A stretch of DNA of 64,000 bases from Pseudomonas shirazensis (lineage in GTDB: Bacteria; Pseudomonadota; Gammaproteobacteria; Pseudomonadales; Pseudomonadaceae), in contig NZ_JABWRD020000002.1 of assembly GCF_014268785.2 (NCBI RefSeq), positions 186,001 through 250,000 of the forward strand. The letters run 5' to 3'. Each line of letters begins with the position of its first letter. Position 1 is the first letter of the stretch. Made by a program: the position numbers and the translations under genes. Under the pieces are notes generated by a model that had not been told where the DNA came from, ran no database searches, and saw only the letters and a program-made list of their open reading frames with translations. Of this stretch, positions 55,555 to 64,000 are shown piece by piece.

Positions 55555-55764
55555 ATGAAACTGCTGAAGTGCATGGCCATGGCCAGTTTGCTGATTGGAA
55601 TGGCCGGCACCGCATATGCTGAAGGCGGGCATGAGCGCGTCAAGCAATTCAATCAGGATTTTCGTACTGAGCAGGCACGACTGTGGGACAGCAAGTCGTT
55701 GCGCCAGGATGACAAAGAGCAAGTTGCGCAACAGCCGAAACAGCCGCGCATTGAAAGTAAGTAG
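55555..55764 (+). CDS. Small secreted protein, possibly PtrA-like
   Basis: A 69-aa precursor with a clear signal peptide (MKLLKCMAMASLLIG..., cleavage after AYA) and a 47-residue charged mature part, EGGHERVKQFN.... GAGG precedes the ATG at 55555. The AEGG mature start recalls PtrA-type copper-induced periplasmic peptides of pseudomonads (from memory, weak). It is convergent with czcA, and two hairpins lie between, so it is not in the czc operon but may share metal control. Confidence 0.6.
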   Translation: MKLLKCMAMASLLIGMAGTAYAEGGHERVKQFNQDFRTEQARLWDSKSLRQDDKEQVAQQPKQPRIESK

Positions 55765-55776
55765 TGATACAAATAA

Positions 55777-55797
55777 CGGGGCCGCTGCGCGGCCCCG
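55777..55797 (+). terminator. Hairpin after the small secreted protein
   Basis: CGGGGCCGC and GCGGCCCCG, a 9-bp GC stem, without a T-run. Confidence 0.6.
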
Positions 55798-55816
55798 CTC
55801 TATTCAATCTTCAATA

Positions 55817-55848
55817 AAAAACCCACAATATGCATTGTGGGTTTTTTG
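55817..55848. terminator. Bidirectional terminator before czcA
   Basis: ACCCACAAT and ATTGTGGGT flanked by A5 and T6 runs, usable from both strands. It lies just beyond the czcA stop. Confidence 0.9.
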
Positions 55849-55863
55849 TTGTAGGTAACTACC

Positions 55864-58800
55864 TCAAGTCTTCTCTGCCTCATCATCACGCCGATGCACC
55901 CAGTGATACAGCGCCGGCAACACCAGCAGCGTCAACGCCGTAGACGACAGAATCCCGCCAATCACCACGGTCGCCAACGGCCGTTGCACCTCAGCGCCGG
56001 TGCCGGTGGCCAAGGCCATCGGGATGAAGCCGAGCGACGCCACCAGCGCCGTCATCAACACCGGTCGCAACCGGGTCAGCGCACCTTCATCCACGGCCAG
56101 CCTGACACTGCAACCCTCCTCGCGCAGCCCACGGATGAACGCGATCATCACCAGCCCGTTGAGCACCGCGACCCCGGACAAGGCAATAAAGCCCACCCCA
56201 GCCGAGATCGACAGCGGGATATCACGCAGCCACAGTGCCACCACCCCGCCGGTCAGGGCAAAGGGAATCCCGGTGAACACCAGCAAGCCGTCCTTGAGGT
56301 TGTTGAACATCAAGAACAGCAAGGTCATGACCAACAGCAAAGCCACCGGCACCACGATCTGCAGCCGCTTGGCCGCCGACTGCAACTGCTCGAACTGGCC
56401 GCCCCAGCTGGTCCAGTAACCTGCCGGGATGGCGACCGTGCTGGCCAGGGTCTCGCTGGCCTGCGCAACGAACGAGCCAAGGTCACGCCCGCGCACGTTG
56501 GCGCTGACCACCACCAGGCGCTTGCCGTTCTCGCGGCTGATCTGGTTGGGCCCCAACTGCAGGTCCAGGCTGGCCACCTGCGACAAGGCGATGAAGCCAA
56601 TCTGCTGGGCCCCGCTGGCGGCGCTTGCCGGCACCGGGATCAACAGGCTGGACAGCCCGGCAACGTCGGTGCGCAAGGTCTCCGAGAGGCGCACCACCAT
56701 GTCGAAACGGCGGTCGCCTTCATACAAGGTGCCAGCCTCACGGCCACCTACCGCGATGGCGATGGCATCCTGCACAGCGCCCATGCTCAGGCCATAACGT
56801 GCGGCCTTGTCACGGTCGATATTGATGGTCAGTACCGGCAAGCCGGTGGTCTGTTCGACCTTGACCTCGGACGCACCTGGCACGCCCTGCAACGCCGTGG
56901 CGATCTTGGCCGCAGTGCGGTTGAGCACATCCATGTCATCGCCGAAAACCTTGACCGCAACATCACTGCGAACACCGGAGATCAGCTCGTTGAAACGCAA
57001 CTGAATCGGCTGCGATAGCTCATAGTTGCTGCCCGGCACGCTGGCGGCTGCCTTCTGCACCTGGGCGATCAATGCCTCCCGCGACAGGCTCGGGTCGGGC
57101 CACTGACTCTGCGGCTTGAGCATGATGTAGGCATCGGAGATGTTCGGTGGCATCGGGTCGGAGGCGATTTCGGCGGTGCCGGTACGGGCAAATATCCGTT
57201 CCACCTCTGGGACCTGCTCGATGATGGCTTTTTCCAGACGCTGCTGCATGTCGACCGACTGGGTCAGGCTGGTGCCCGGCACCCGCAACGCCTGCAAGGC
57301 CAGATCGCCCTCGCTCAGGCTGGGGATGAACTCGCTGCCCATGCGCGTCGCCAGCACGCCGCTGAGCAGTACCAAGATGAATGCCCCGGCGAAGGCAAAC
57401 CGGCGATGCTCCAGCACCCAGCGCAGCACCGGCTGGTAGCCCTGGCGCGCGGTGCGCATGACCACGCCTTCCTCTTCCTTGACCTTGCCGGTGACGAACA
57501 TGGCAATTGCGGCAGGCACGAACGTCACCGACAGGATCATCGCGCCGAGCAGCGCCAGCACCACGGTGAACGCCATCGGGTGGAACATCTTGCCCTCGAC
57601 CCCGGTGAGGGCAAAGATCGGCAGGTACACCACCATGATGATCAACTGACCGAAGATCAACGGCCGGCGCGCCTCGCGGGCCGCCGCGAACACCTCATGG
57701 AAACGCTCGGTCTTGCTCAGCATGCGCCCGTGCTTGTGCTGGGCATGGGCCAGACGCCGGATGGCGTTTTCCACGATCACCACCGCGCCGTCGACAATGA
57801 TGCCGAAGTCCAGCGCGCCCAGGCTCATCAGGTTGGCGCTGACCTTGTTGTTGAACATGCCGGTGAAGGTGAACAGCATCGACAGCGGGATCACCATCGC
57901 CGTGATCAACGCCGCGCGGATATTGCCGAGGAACAGGAACAGAATCACGATGACCAGAATCGCCCCTTCGATCAGGTTCTTCTTGACCGTGGCAATGGCT
58001 TTTTCGACCAGATTGGTGCGGTCATAGACGGTGACCGCCACCACGCCCTTGGGCAGCGTGCGGTTGATCTCGGCGAGCTTGCTGGCAACCGCTTGCGACA
58101 CACTGCGGCTGTTCTCGTTGATCAGCATGAACACGGTGCCGAGCACCACCTCACGGCCGTTCTCGGTGGCAGCGCCGGAGCGCAGCTCCTTGCCGATGCT
58201 GACTTCGGCGACATTGCTGACGCGGATCGGTGCGCCGCCAACGCTGCTGATGACGATGTTGGCGATGTCATCGACAGTGCCCACCTGGCCAGGTGCGCGG
58301 ATCAGCAATTGCTCGCCACTGCGCTCGATGTAGCCGGCGCCAACGTTGCCGTTGTTGCTTTCCAGGGCAGTCAGCAAATCATTCAAGGTCAGCTTGTAGG
58401 CAGCCAGGCGCTTGGGATCGGGCGCAATCTGGTACTGCTTGGCGTAGCCGCCAATGGTGTTGATTTCGGCAACCCCGGGCACGTTGCGCAACTGCGGCTT
58501 GATGATCCAGTCCTGGATCACCCGCAGGTCGGTCGGGGTGTAGGGCGTACCGTCTTCCTTCAGCGCGCCAGGCTCGGTCTCGACGGTCCACAGGAAAATC
58601 TCGCCGAGCCCGGTCGATACCGGGCCCATGATCGCCTCGACGCCTTGCGGCAATTGCGCCTTGGCCACCTGCAGACGCTCGTTGACCAACTGCCTGGCGA
58701 AGAAGATGTCGGTGCCGTCCTTGAAAATCACCGTGACCTGCGACAGGCCCGAGCGCGACAGCGAGCGGGTCTGCAGCAGCCCCGGCAGGCCGGCCATGGC

Positions 58801-59013
58801 CGTTTCCACGGCAAAGGTGATGCGCTGTTCGGTTTCCAGCGGTGAATAACCTGGCGCGGCAGTGTTGATCTGGACCTGGACGTTGGTGATGTCCGGGACC
58901 GCATCGATGGGCAGTTTCTGGTAGCTGTAGACCCCGACCGCAGCCATGATCAGCACTGCGATCATGACCACGATGCGCTGCTCGATGGCGAATCTGATAA
59001 GACGTTCAAACAT
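55864..59013 (-). CDS. czcA: Heavy-metal RND efflux pump, CzcA type
   Basis: A proton-driven inner-membrane antiporter of 1049 aa with 12 TM helices and two large periplasmic loops. TM4 carries DFGIIVDGAVVIVEN, matching the HME1 pattern DFGx3DGAxVxxEN linked to Co/Zn/Cd export rather than Cu/Ag. The ATG at 59013 has AAAGGA upstream; a TTG two codons earlier is possible. It is last in czcCBA and expels metal through CzcB and CzcC across both membranes. Confidence 0.95.
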   Translation of the reverse strand: MFERLIRFAIEQRIVVMIAVLIMAAVGVYSYQKLPIDAVPDITNVQVQINTAAPGYSPLETEQRITFAVETAMAGLPGLLQTRSLSRSGLSQVTVIFKDGTDIFFARQLVNERLQVAKAQLPQGVEAIMGPVSTGLGEIFLWTVETEPGALKEDGTPYTPTDLRVIQDWIIKPQLRNVPGVAEINTIGGYAKQYQIAPDPKRLAAYKLTLNDLLTALESNNGNVGAGYIERSGEQLLIRAPGQVGTVDDIANIVISSVGGAPIRVSNVAEVSIGKELRSGAATENGREVVLGTVFMLINENSRSVSQAVASKLAEINRTLPKGVVAVTVYDRTNLVEKAIATVKKNLIEGAILVIVILFLFLGNIRAALITAMVIPLSMLFTFTGMFNNKVSANLMSLGALDFGIIVDGAVVIVENAIRRLAHAQHKHGRMLSKTERFHEVFAAAREARRPLIFGQLIIMVVYLPIFALTGVEGKMFHPMAFTVVLALLGAMILSVTFVPAAIAMFVTGKVKEEEGVVMRTARQGYQPVLRWVLEHRRFAFAGAFILVLLSGVLATRMGSEFIPSLSEGDLALQALRVPGTSLTQSVDMQQRLEKAIIEQVPEVERIFARTGTAEIASDPMPPNISDAYIMLKPQSQWPDPSLSREALIAQVQKAAASVPGSNYELSQPIQLRFNELISGVRSDVAVKVFGDDMDVLNRTAAKIATALQGVPGASEVKVEQTTGLPVLTINIDRDKAARYGLSMGAVQDAIAIAVGGREAGTLYEGDRRFDMVVRLSETLRTDVAGLSSLLIPVPASAASGAQQIGFIALSQVASLDLQLGPNQISRENGKRLVVVSANVRGRDLGSFVAQASETLASTVAIPAGYWTSWGGQFEQLQSAAKRLQIVVPVALLLVMTLLFLMFNNLKDGLLVFTGIPFALTGGVVALWLRDIPLSISAGVGFIALSGVAVLNGLVMIAFIRGLREEGCSVRLAVDEGALTRLRPVLMTALVASLGFIPMALATGTGAEVQRPLATVVIGGILSSTALTLLVLPALYHWVHRRDDEAEKT

Positions 59014-59037
59014 GGGCAATCTTCCTTTCGCGGCGCA

Positions 59038-60297
59038 TCAGTGGCTGTGCTCGGCAGTGGCCTTGCCCAGCTCCGACTTGAGCGTGAAACTGCCACTGGC
59101 AGCGACCTGGACACCGGCTTGCAGGCCCGTGGTTATCTCCACGTAACCGCCGTCACGCCGACCAAGGCTGACCGGGTGCGCCTCGAAGCCGTCGACGCTG
59201 CGCACGAATACCGCAGGCTGTGCTTCGAGGGTTTGTACAGCCGACTCGGGCACGGCCACGGCGACCTGGGCCGACTGCGCCGTCACCGCGATATTTACGA
59301 ACAGGCCTGGGCGCCAGGCCCCCTCGGGATTGGTCAGGGTGACGCGCACGGTTGCCGCGCGGTTCTGCTCACCGAGCAGGCTGCCGACATAGCCGACCTT
59401 GCCGTCGACTTCGGCATTCATGTCTGGCGAGGACACTTTGACCGCGCGGCCGGTGGTGACCTTGTTCAAGTCACTGGGCGGCACCGCAAACGTCGCCCAG
59501 ACCTGGCTGAGGTCCGACAGAATGAACGCGTTGGTGGCCTCGCTGACCACTTCGCCGACGCTCAGGTGCTTCTCCACCACTACTGCATCGAACGGTGCTC
59601 GCAGTTCGTAGCGGTTGCCGCCGGCGGCCCCGATGGCAGAGCCGATTGCGGCGATTTTCTGGCGGGCATTGGCCTGGGCAATCTCAGCCTCTTGCAGGGC
59701 CTGGCGGGCCTGCAGGTAGTCCTGCTCGGCAGAAATCTTGTCCTGCCACAACTGTTGTTCGCGGGTGAAGGTCAGCCGGGCCAGCTCGAGCCGGCGCTGG
59801 GCGGCCTGCTGTTCGCTGCGCAGGTCGGAGATCTGCTGGCTGGCGATCACCGCCAGCACCTGGCCCTTGCGCACCGCCTGGCCGAGATTGGCGTGCACGC
59901 TTTCGACCACGCCAGGCACCCGTGGCACCACGTGCGCGGTGCGGTCTTCGTCAAAGCGAATCTCCCCAGGGAAGCTCACCACGGTGCCGAGCTGGCGTGG
60001 CCCCGCAAGGGCGAGGACGATGCCCGCCGCCTTGATCTGCTCGGCACTGAGAGTCAGCTTGCCCTCCTCTTCTCCATGGCCTGCTTCGGTGTGCTCGTCT
60101 TCAGCGCCCTCTAGGTGGTCGTGATCATCCTCGCCTGAGTTTTTGGCTGGCGTCGCCTGCGTCTCGGCATGGCCATGATCGTCATCCTTGCCATGGGCAT
60201 CGGCGTGCTGCTCGGCATTCGAGCTCCAGAGCAGGCTGCCCAGGCCGAGGGCGGCCACGGCGGCCACCGCGAGGGCGATCTTGCGTGTGTTGTTCAT
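59038..60297 (-). CDS. czcB: Heavy-metal efflux periplasmic adaptor, CzcB type
   Basis: A 419-aa membrane-fusion protein: N-terminal signal/anchor (about 7-25), then a His/Asp/Glu-rich stretch (about 32-78) that likely binds metal, followed by barrel-sandwich, alpha-hairpin (about 155-205) and beta-barrel domains; the C-terminus is ...EHSH. It links CzcA to CzcC. It lies 24 bp before czcA. Confidence 0.93.
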   Translation of the reverse strand: MNNTRKIALAVAAVAALGLGSLLWSSNAEQHADAHGKDDDHGHAETQATPAKNSGEDDHDHLEGAEDEHTEAGHGEEEGKLTLSAEQIKAAGIVLALAGPRQLGTVVSFPGEIRFDEDRTAHVVPRVPGVVESVHANLGQAVRKGQVLAVIASQQISDLRSEQQAAQRRLELARLTFTREQQLWQDKISAEQDYLQARQALQEAEIAQANARQKIAAIGSAIGAAGGNRYELRAPFDAVVVEKHLSVGEVVSEATNAFILSDLSQVWATFAVPPSDLNKVTTGRAVKVSSPDMNAEVDGKVGYVGSLLGEQNRAATVRVTLTNPEGAWRPGLFVNIAVTAQSAQVAVAVPESAVQTLEAQPAVFVRSVDGFEAHPVSLGRRDGGYVEITTGLQAGVQVAASGSFTLKSELGKATAEHSH

Positions 60298-60365
60298 TGC
60301 TACTCCTGCTGATCGTGGGCAGTGACGGGCTCAGCCGCCAGGTACCGAATAAAGCGTCTGGCCGC

Positions 60366-61637
60366 TCAACGCGCGGCAACGGCACCATCAAGGTCGCCGT
60401 AGATCCGTTCCACTTGCGCCCGGGCAGCACTGGCGGCGCCCAGCGAGTCGAGGTACTGGCCGCGTGCGGTGATCAAGGTGCGCTGGGCATCGAGCACTTC
60501 GATAAAGCCGAACTTGCCCATTTCGAAACCGCGAGTGGCGCTGTCGAGCGCCTGCTGGGCTGCCGGTAGAATGGTCTGCTCGTAGGTCTCGACCTCGTGC
60601 ATTGCGCGGGTCCATTGCAGCAGCGCGGTCTGGGTTTCACTGCGCAGGCGCTGCTCGACCGCGTTGCGTTGGTCGCGCGCCTGATCGGCGCGGCGCGCCG
60701 CCGAGAGCACGTTACCCTGGTTGCGATCGAACAGCGGCAACGGCATCGACAGGCCGACCACGTTGACCCGCTCGCGCACGGCGCGGTCGTATTGGCTGCC
60801 GACACTGACGGTGAGGTTAGGTACGCGCAGGGCCTTTTCCGAGCCAAGCGCGGCATCGCTCTGGTCGATCACGGCCAACGCGTGGCGCATCTCGGCGGTC
60901 TGCTCGAGCCGGGCCAGCAGGTCGACGGAGGATGGCGGCAAGCCAGGCGACAGGCTCGGCGCATCCAGCCGCTGAACATCGGCAGTGGCGCTGCCGCTGA
61001 TCAGGGCCAGGTTCTGGTAAGCCATGGCCTGTTCGGTTTCAGCACGGCGCAACTGCAGGCGCGCTTCGGCCAGCTCGACCTGGGCGCGGGTCGCCTCGAC
61101 CGGCGACGACTTGCCCGCCCGCACCCGGCCATCGACAACCTTCAGGCCGCGTTCGCCGAGCTGCTGCGACTGGCGCGCCAGATCGACCCCGACCTGCGCG
61201 CGCAGCGCGGCATGAAAGGCCTGCACAACATCGGCGCGCAGACTGTTGACCTGACGCGCCAGCTCCAGCTGGGCGACGCTCTGGCCGTAGCTGGCAGCTT
61301 CGATGCGCGCACCACGCTTGCCACCCAGCTCCAGCGCCTGGCTGAGCGTGATCGTGGTCGTGCTGCTGTTGCGGTCAGTGTCTTCAACCTCGTAAGACAG
61401 CTCAGGGTTGGGCATGACCCCAGCCTGGTCACGCGCACTTTGAGCGATCCCGATTTCCTGCCGGGCAGCTGCCAACTGCGGGTTGGCCGCCATGGCCTGG
61501 GCCAGGGCCTGGGTCAAACTCAGGCCCTGGGCCAGTGCCGGCGCGGCCAGGCCGGCGCCGAGCAGGGCGCAGACAGCCAGCAGCCGGCACGCCCAGGCTG
61601 GCTTGCTGATCAAGGTGGAACGGTTGAACCGGGGCAC
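60366..61637 (-). CDS. czcC: Outer-membrane efflux channel, CzcC type
   Basis: A 423-aa TolC-like outer-membrane factor: signal peptide to about residue 33 (APALA), two OEP repeats with long coiled coils (LSLTQALAQAMAANPQLAAAR; NRYDRAV-like barrel segments). I chose GTG at 61637 because AGAGGA lies 8 nt upstream; GTGs at 61664 and 61655 are in frame but less well placed. It is first in czcCBA, and its promoter region is shared with divergent gcvH. Confidence 0.9.
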   Translation of the reverse strand: MPRFNRSTLISKPAWACRLLAVCALLGAGLAAPALAQGLSLTQALAQAMAANPQLAAARQEIGIAQSARDQAGVMPNPELSYEVEDTDRNSSTTTITLSQALELGGKRGARIEAASYGQSVAQLELARQVNSLRADVVQAFHAALRAQVGVDLARQSQQLGERGLKVVDGRVRAGKSSPVEATRAQVELAEARLQLRRAETEQAMAYQNLALISGSATADVQRLDAPSLSPGLPPSSVDLLARLEQTAEMRHALAVIDQSDAALGSEKALRVPNLTVSVGSQYDRAVRERVNVVGLSMPLPLFDRNQGNVLSAARRADQARDQRNAVEQRLRSETQTALLQWTRAMHEVETYEQTILPAAQQALDSATRGFEMGKFGFIEVLDAQRTLITARGQYLDSLGAASAARAQVERIYGDLDGAVAAR

Positions 61638-61841
61638 GGTAAGGGTCCTCTGCACACATTTCACTGAAACCTGGCAAGCACCCTGCGGCCGCCGCCAAGC
61701 CCTGTTGAATCAAGTGCAGGCACGCTAATGAACGGCAGCTATCAGCGCGGTGGCGGCAACATTACAATTTTGCAAGGAAGTGAATGCGGCGTGACTTTCC
61801 AGCGAGTCCCGTTGACGTGGTCGGGCAACAAGCAAAACTCA

Positions 61842-61859
61842 CGTAGCGATTTCGATACA
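61842..61859 (-). promoter_or_regulatory. GcsR-like site A
   Basis: Minus-strand TGTATCGAAATCGCTACG fits TGTAACG-N4-CGTTCCG, the 18-bp P. aeruginosa GcsR consensus (recalled), with conserved arms and spacer. It is about 200 bp before the predicted gcvH transcription start. Confidence 0.65.
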
Positions 61860-61860
61860 T

Positions 61861-61878
61861 CGTATCGAATACATTCCA
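61861..61878 (-). promoter_or_regulatory. GcsR-like site B
   Basis: Minus-strand TGGAATGTATTCGATACG, adjacent to site A with a 1-bp gap and the same orientation. Its left arm is the weakest match of the three. Confidence 0.55.
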
Positions 61879-61941
61879 GCCTGCGAAAGCCCTCCCTATG
61901 CAAGGGTTTGATACACCTAAGCATTTTTACACCGCTTCACC

Positions 61942-61959
61942 CGTATCGAAATCATTACA
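61942..61959 (-). promoter_or_regulatory. GcsR-like site C
   Basis: Minus-strand TGTAATGATTTCGATACG, same spacing and right arm as site B, about 90-107 bp before the predicted start, a normal distance for an enhancer site. Confidence 0.65.
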
Positions 61960-62022
61960 ATGTTCATCACTCGCTGTTCCGAAATAAACATAAGCCACTG
62001 AATTAACTAGTAATTTTATAAC

Positions 62023-62037
62023 TGGCAACGTTATTGC
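62023..62037 (+). promoter_or_regulatory. Sigma-54 promoter of gcvH
   Basis: TGGCAACGTTATTGC has GG and GC at the exact -24/-12 spacing and a perfect TTGC; the consensus is TGGCACG-N4-TTGC. It predicts a start near 62049, about 50 bp before gcvH. Confidence 0.75.
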
Positions 62038-62101
62038 TAACCAATCCTCTACCAAGAGCGCGGACGACCGCGCCAACGCCCTGTTTCTTTGAGGAATCCC
62101 C

Positions 62102-62485
62102 ATGAGCGAATTGCGTTTCACTGAAGATCACGAATGGCTGCGCAGCGAAGCCGACGGCAGCGTCACCGTAGGCATCACCGCCTTTGCCCAGAACGCCTTG
62201 GGTGACGTGGTGTACGTGCAACTGCCTGAGCTGCAGCACTACGAGCAAGGCGCAGAAGCCTCCACCGTGGAATCAGTGAAAGCCGCCAGTGGCGTGTACA
62301 TGCCGCTGACCGGTGAAGTGCTCGAGGTCAATCAGCAACTGGCTGAAAACCCTGAACTGGTCAACGAAGACCCGTTGGGCGCAGGCTGGTTTTTCCGCTT
62401 CCAGCCGGCCGATGCCGACGCCGTGGCTAAACTGCTTGACCAGGATGCCTACGACCGCCTGATCAAAGCCAACGCTGACGCTTGA
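62102..62485 (+). CDS. gcvH: Glycine cleavage system H protein
   Basis: A 127-aa lipoyl carrier that shuttles the aminomethyl group between GcvP, GcvT and the L protein. The lipoyl Lys is K60 in ESVKAASG. The DVVYVQLPELQ and WFFRFQPADADA segments are standard. It is first in a gcvH-gcvP operon that continues off the window; the promoter appears to be sigma-54 dependent. Confidence 0.97.
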   Translation: MSELRFTEDHEWLRSEADGSVTVGITAFAQNALGDVVYVQLPELQHYEQGAEASTVESVKAASGVYMPLTGEVLEVNQQLAENPELVNEDPLGAGWFFRFQPADADAVAKLLDQDAYDRLIKANADA

Positions 62486-62494
62486 GGACCGACC

Positions 62495-64000
62495 ATGACC
62501 AGTAACCTCGGCACTGCCAACGAATTCATCGCCCGCCATATCGGCCCGCGCACCGCTGACGAGCAGAGCATGCTCGCCAAGTTGGGTTTTGACAGCCTCG
62601 ACGCCATGAGCGCCGCGGTGATCCCCGACAGCATCAAGGGCACCAGCGTGCTCGGCAGCAGCGACGGCCAGAGTGAAGCCGAGGCGCTTGCCGCGCTGAA
62701 AGCCATCGCTGGCAAGAACCAGCTGTTCAAAAGCCTGATCGGCCAGGGCTACTACAACACCCACACGCCTGCCCCGATCCTGCGCAACCTGCTGGAAAAC
62801 CCGGCCTGGTACACCGCCTACACGCCTTACCAGCCAGAGATCTCCCAAGGTCGCCTGGAAGCCCTGCTGAACTTCCAGACCATGATCAGTGACCTGACCG
62901 GACTGCCGATCGCCAACGCCTCGCTGCTCGACGAAGCCACCGCTGCCGCCGAAGCCATGACCTTCTGCAAGCGCCTGTCGAAAAACAAGGCCAGCCACAG
63001 CTTCTTCGCTTCGCAGCATTGCCACCCGCAGACCCTCGACGTACTGCGCACCCGTGCCGAGCCGTTGGGCATCGAAGTGGTGATCGGTGACGAGCGCACG
63101 CTGGATGACACCAGCCGCTTCTTCGGCGCACTGCTGCAATACCCGGCCAGCAATGGCGATGTGTTCGACTACCGCGAACTGGTCCAGCGCCTGCACGCCG
63201 GCAACGCCCTGGTCGCGGTGGCTGCTGACCTGCTGGCGCTGACCTTGCTGACCCCACCCGGTGAATTCGAAGCCGACGTGGCCATCGGCAGCGCGCAGCG
63301 CTTCGGCGTGCCGCTGGGCTTCGGCGGCCCGCATGCGGCCTACTTCGCCACCCGCGATGCATTCAAACGCGATATGCCAGGCCGCCTGGTCGGCGTGTCG
63401 ATTGACCGCTTCGGCAAGACCGCCCTGCGCCTGGCCATGCAGACCCGCGAGCAACATATCCGCCGCGAGAAGGCCACCAGCAACATCTGCACCGCGCAGG
63501 TCCTGCTGGCCAACATCGCCGGCATGTACGCCGTTTACCACGGCCCGGCTGGCCTCAAGCGCATCGCCGAGCGTACTCACGCGCTCACCGCAATTCTCGC
63601 CGCTGGCCTGGAGCAACTGGGCGTCACCCTGCAGACCCAGGCGTATTTCGACACGCTGACCCTGGCCACAGGCGCAACCACCGCCGCCCTGCACCACAAG
63701 GCCCGCGAGCAGCGCATCAACCTGCGCCAGATCGACGCCGAGCAGCTGGGCCTGTCGCTTGATGAAACCAGCACCCAGGCTGACGTCGAAGCGCTCTGGC
63801 AGCTATTTGCCGGCGAGCAGTCGCTGCCCGACTTCGCCGCCCTGGCTGCGGCTGATGAGTCTCACCTGCCAGCAGCGCTGCGTCGGCAGTCGGCGATCCT
63901 CGAACACCCGGTGTTCAACCGCTACCACAGCGAAACCGAGCTGATGCGCTACCTGCGCAAGCTGGCGGACAAGGACCTGGCGCTGGACCGCAGCATGATC
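62495..64000 (+). CDS. gcvP: Glycine dehydrogenase (decarboxylating), P protein; partial
   Basis: The first 502 codons of a protein usually about 950 aa; it runs off the right edge. It decarboxylates glycine and loads the aminomethyl group onto GcvH. The opening [21 protein letters not shown], then [20 protein letters not shown] and [13 protein letters not shown], are typical of the N-terminal half. The PLP-binding Lys lies in the C-terminal half and cannot be seen. The ATG at 62495 is 9 bp after the gcvH stop, with GAGGAC upstream. Confidence 0.97.
   Translation, partial: MTSNLGTANEFIARHIGPRTADEQSMLAKLGFDSLDAMSAAVIPDSIKGTSVLGSSDGQSEAEALAALKAIAGKNQLFKSLIGQGYYNTHTPAPILRNLLENPAWYTAYTPYQPEISQGRLEALLNFQTMISDLTGLPIANASLLDEATAAAEAMTFCKRLSKNKASHSFFASQHCHPQTLDVLRTRAEPLGIEVVIGDERTLDDTSRFFGALLQYPASNGDVFDYRELVQRLHAGNALVAVAADLLALTLLTPPGEFEADVAIGSAQRFGVPLGFGGPHAAYFATRDAFKRDMPGRLVGVSIDRFGKTALRLAMQTREQHIRREKATSNICTAQVLLANIAGMYAVYHGPAGLKRIAERTHALTAILAAGLEQLGVTLQTQAYFDTLTLATGATTAALHHKAREQRINLRQIDAEQLGLSLDETSTQADVEALWQLFAGEQSLPDFAALAAADESHLPAALRRQSAILEHPVFNRYHSETELMRYLRKLADKDLALDRSMI

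Larger units (their letters stand above)
61638..62101. promoter_or_regulatory. Divergent czcC/gcvH control region
   Basis: 464 bp without a convincing gene. The right half carries three GcsR-like sites and a sigma-54 promoter facing gcvH. The left half should hold the czc promoter; an A/T tract TTGCAAAATTGTAATG (minus strand, about 61763-61778) is the likeliest spot, but I could not assign a metal regulator. Confidence 0.7.

Noticed and set aside
57406..58845. 479-aa frame opposite czcA
   Set aside because: Antisense shadow; composition rich in Asp, His and Gln without motifs.
55864..61664. czcCBA as part of a transposon or genomic island
   Set aside because: No transposase, integrase, tRNA target or flanking direct repeats are visible, and codon use looks like the neighbours.
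61728..62006. 92-aa plus-strand frame upstream of gcvH
   Set aside because: It overlaps the GcsR-like sites, has no ribosome site and its translation lacks any domain-like pattern.

Overview
The window is about 64 kb of GC-rich chromosome from a Pseudomonas, most likely of the P. putida group. This rests on the protein sequences, the gene order hexR/zwf-pgl-eda, oprB-gtsDCBA, gltS-gltR, glk-edd/gap, and the P. putida-style GTAGGAGCGGCC repetitive palindromes. It is mostly core and near-core chromosome. I see no prophage, transposase, integrase, CRISPR, rRNA or tRNA.

Layout. 1-9 kb: a TonB receptor behind a Zur-like box, a GNAT acetyltransferase, a chemoreceptor, a lipoprotein esterase, an autotransporter with a TTG start, and a YhfG-Fic toxin/antitoxin pair whose 55-aa antitoxin is easily missed. 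9-20.7 kb: guaB-guaA, a Cys-rich unknown, a TauE/SafE transporter, xseA, an M23 peptidase, leuA with a candidate Leu-rich leader peptide, and a NIT-domain chemoreceptor. 20.8-39.2 kb: a complete glucose uptake and Entner-Doudoroff module (eda, pgl, zwf, hexR, mutarotase, oprB, gtsABCD, AGE-family epimerase, gltRS, glk, edd, gap) with HexR-like operators at zwf/hexR and edd/gap. 39.2-44.5 kb: a Fur-boxed heme uptake and signalling cluster (ECF sigma, FecR, STN-type receptor, heme oxygenase). 44.5-51.7 kb: a YbaN-like protein, two divergent arcD paralogues, and arcDABC behind a well placed ANR box. 51.7-55.8 kb: a DUF5064-like protein, a TyrR/GcsR-like sigma-54 activator, an SDR and small proteins. 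55.8-61.7 kb: a czcCBA heavy-metal efflux operon. 62-64 kb: gcvH and the start of gcvP.

How the genes work together. Glucose enters through OprB and GtsABCD under GltRS, is phosphorylated by Glk, and runs through Zwf, Pgl, Edd and Eda to pyruvate and glyceraldehyde-3-phosphate, with HexR sensing KDPG. The heme cluster combines cell-surface signalling with heme degradation. ArcDABC yields ATP from arginine under oxygen limitation.

The most interesting reading is regulatory. The activator at 52152-53660 looks like GcsR. About 8 kb away, upstream of gcvH, I read three 18-bp GcsR-like sites followed by a correctly spaced -24/-12 promoter. The czcCBA operon lies between regulator and target and shares its upstream region with gcvH. 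Other leads are the YhfG-Fic pair, a paired composite palindromic repeat, the leuA leader, the Zur-like box, and a heme-type receptor that lacks the usual His between its FRAP-like and NPNL-like motifs.
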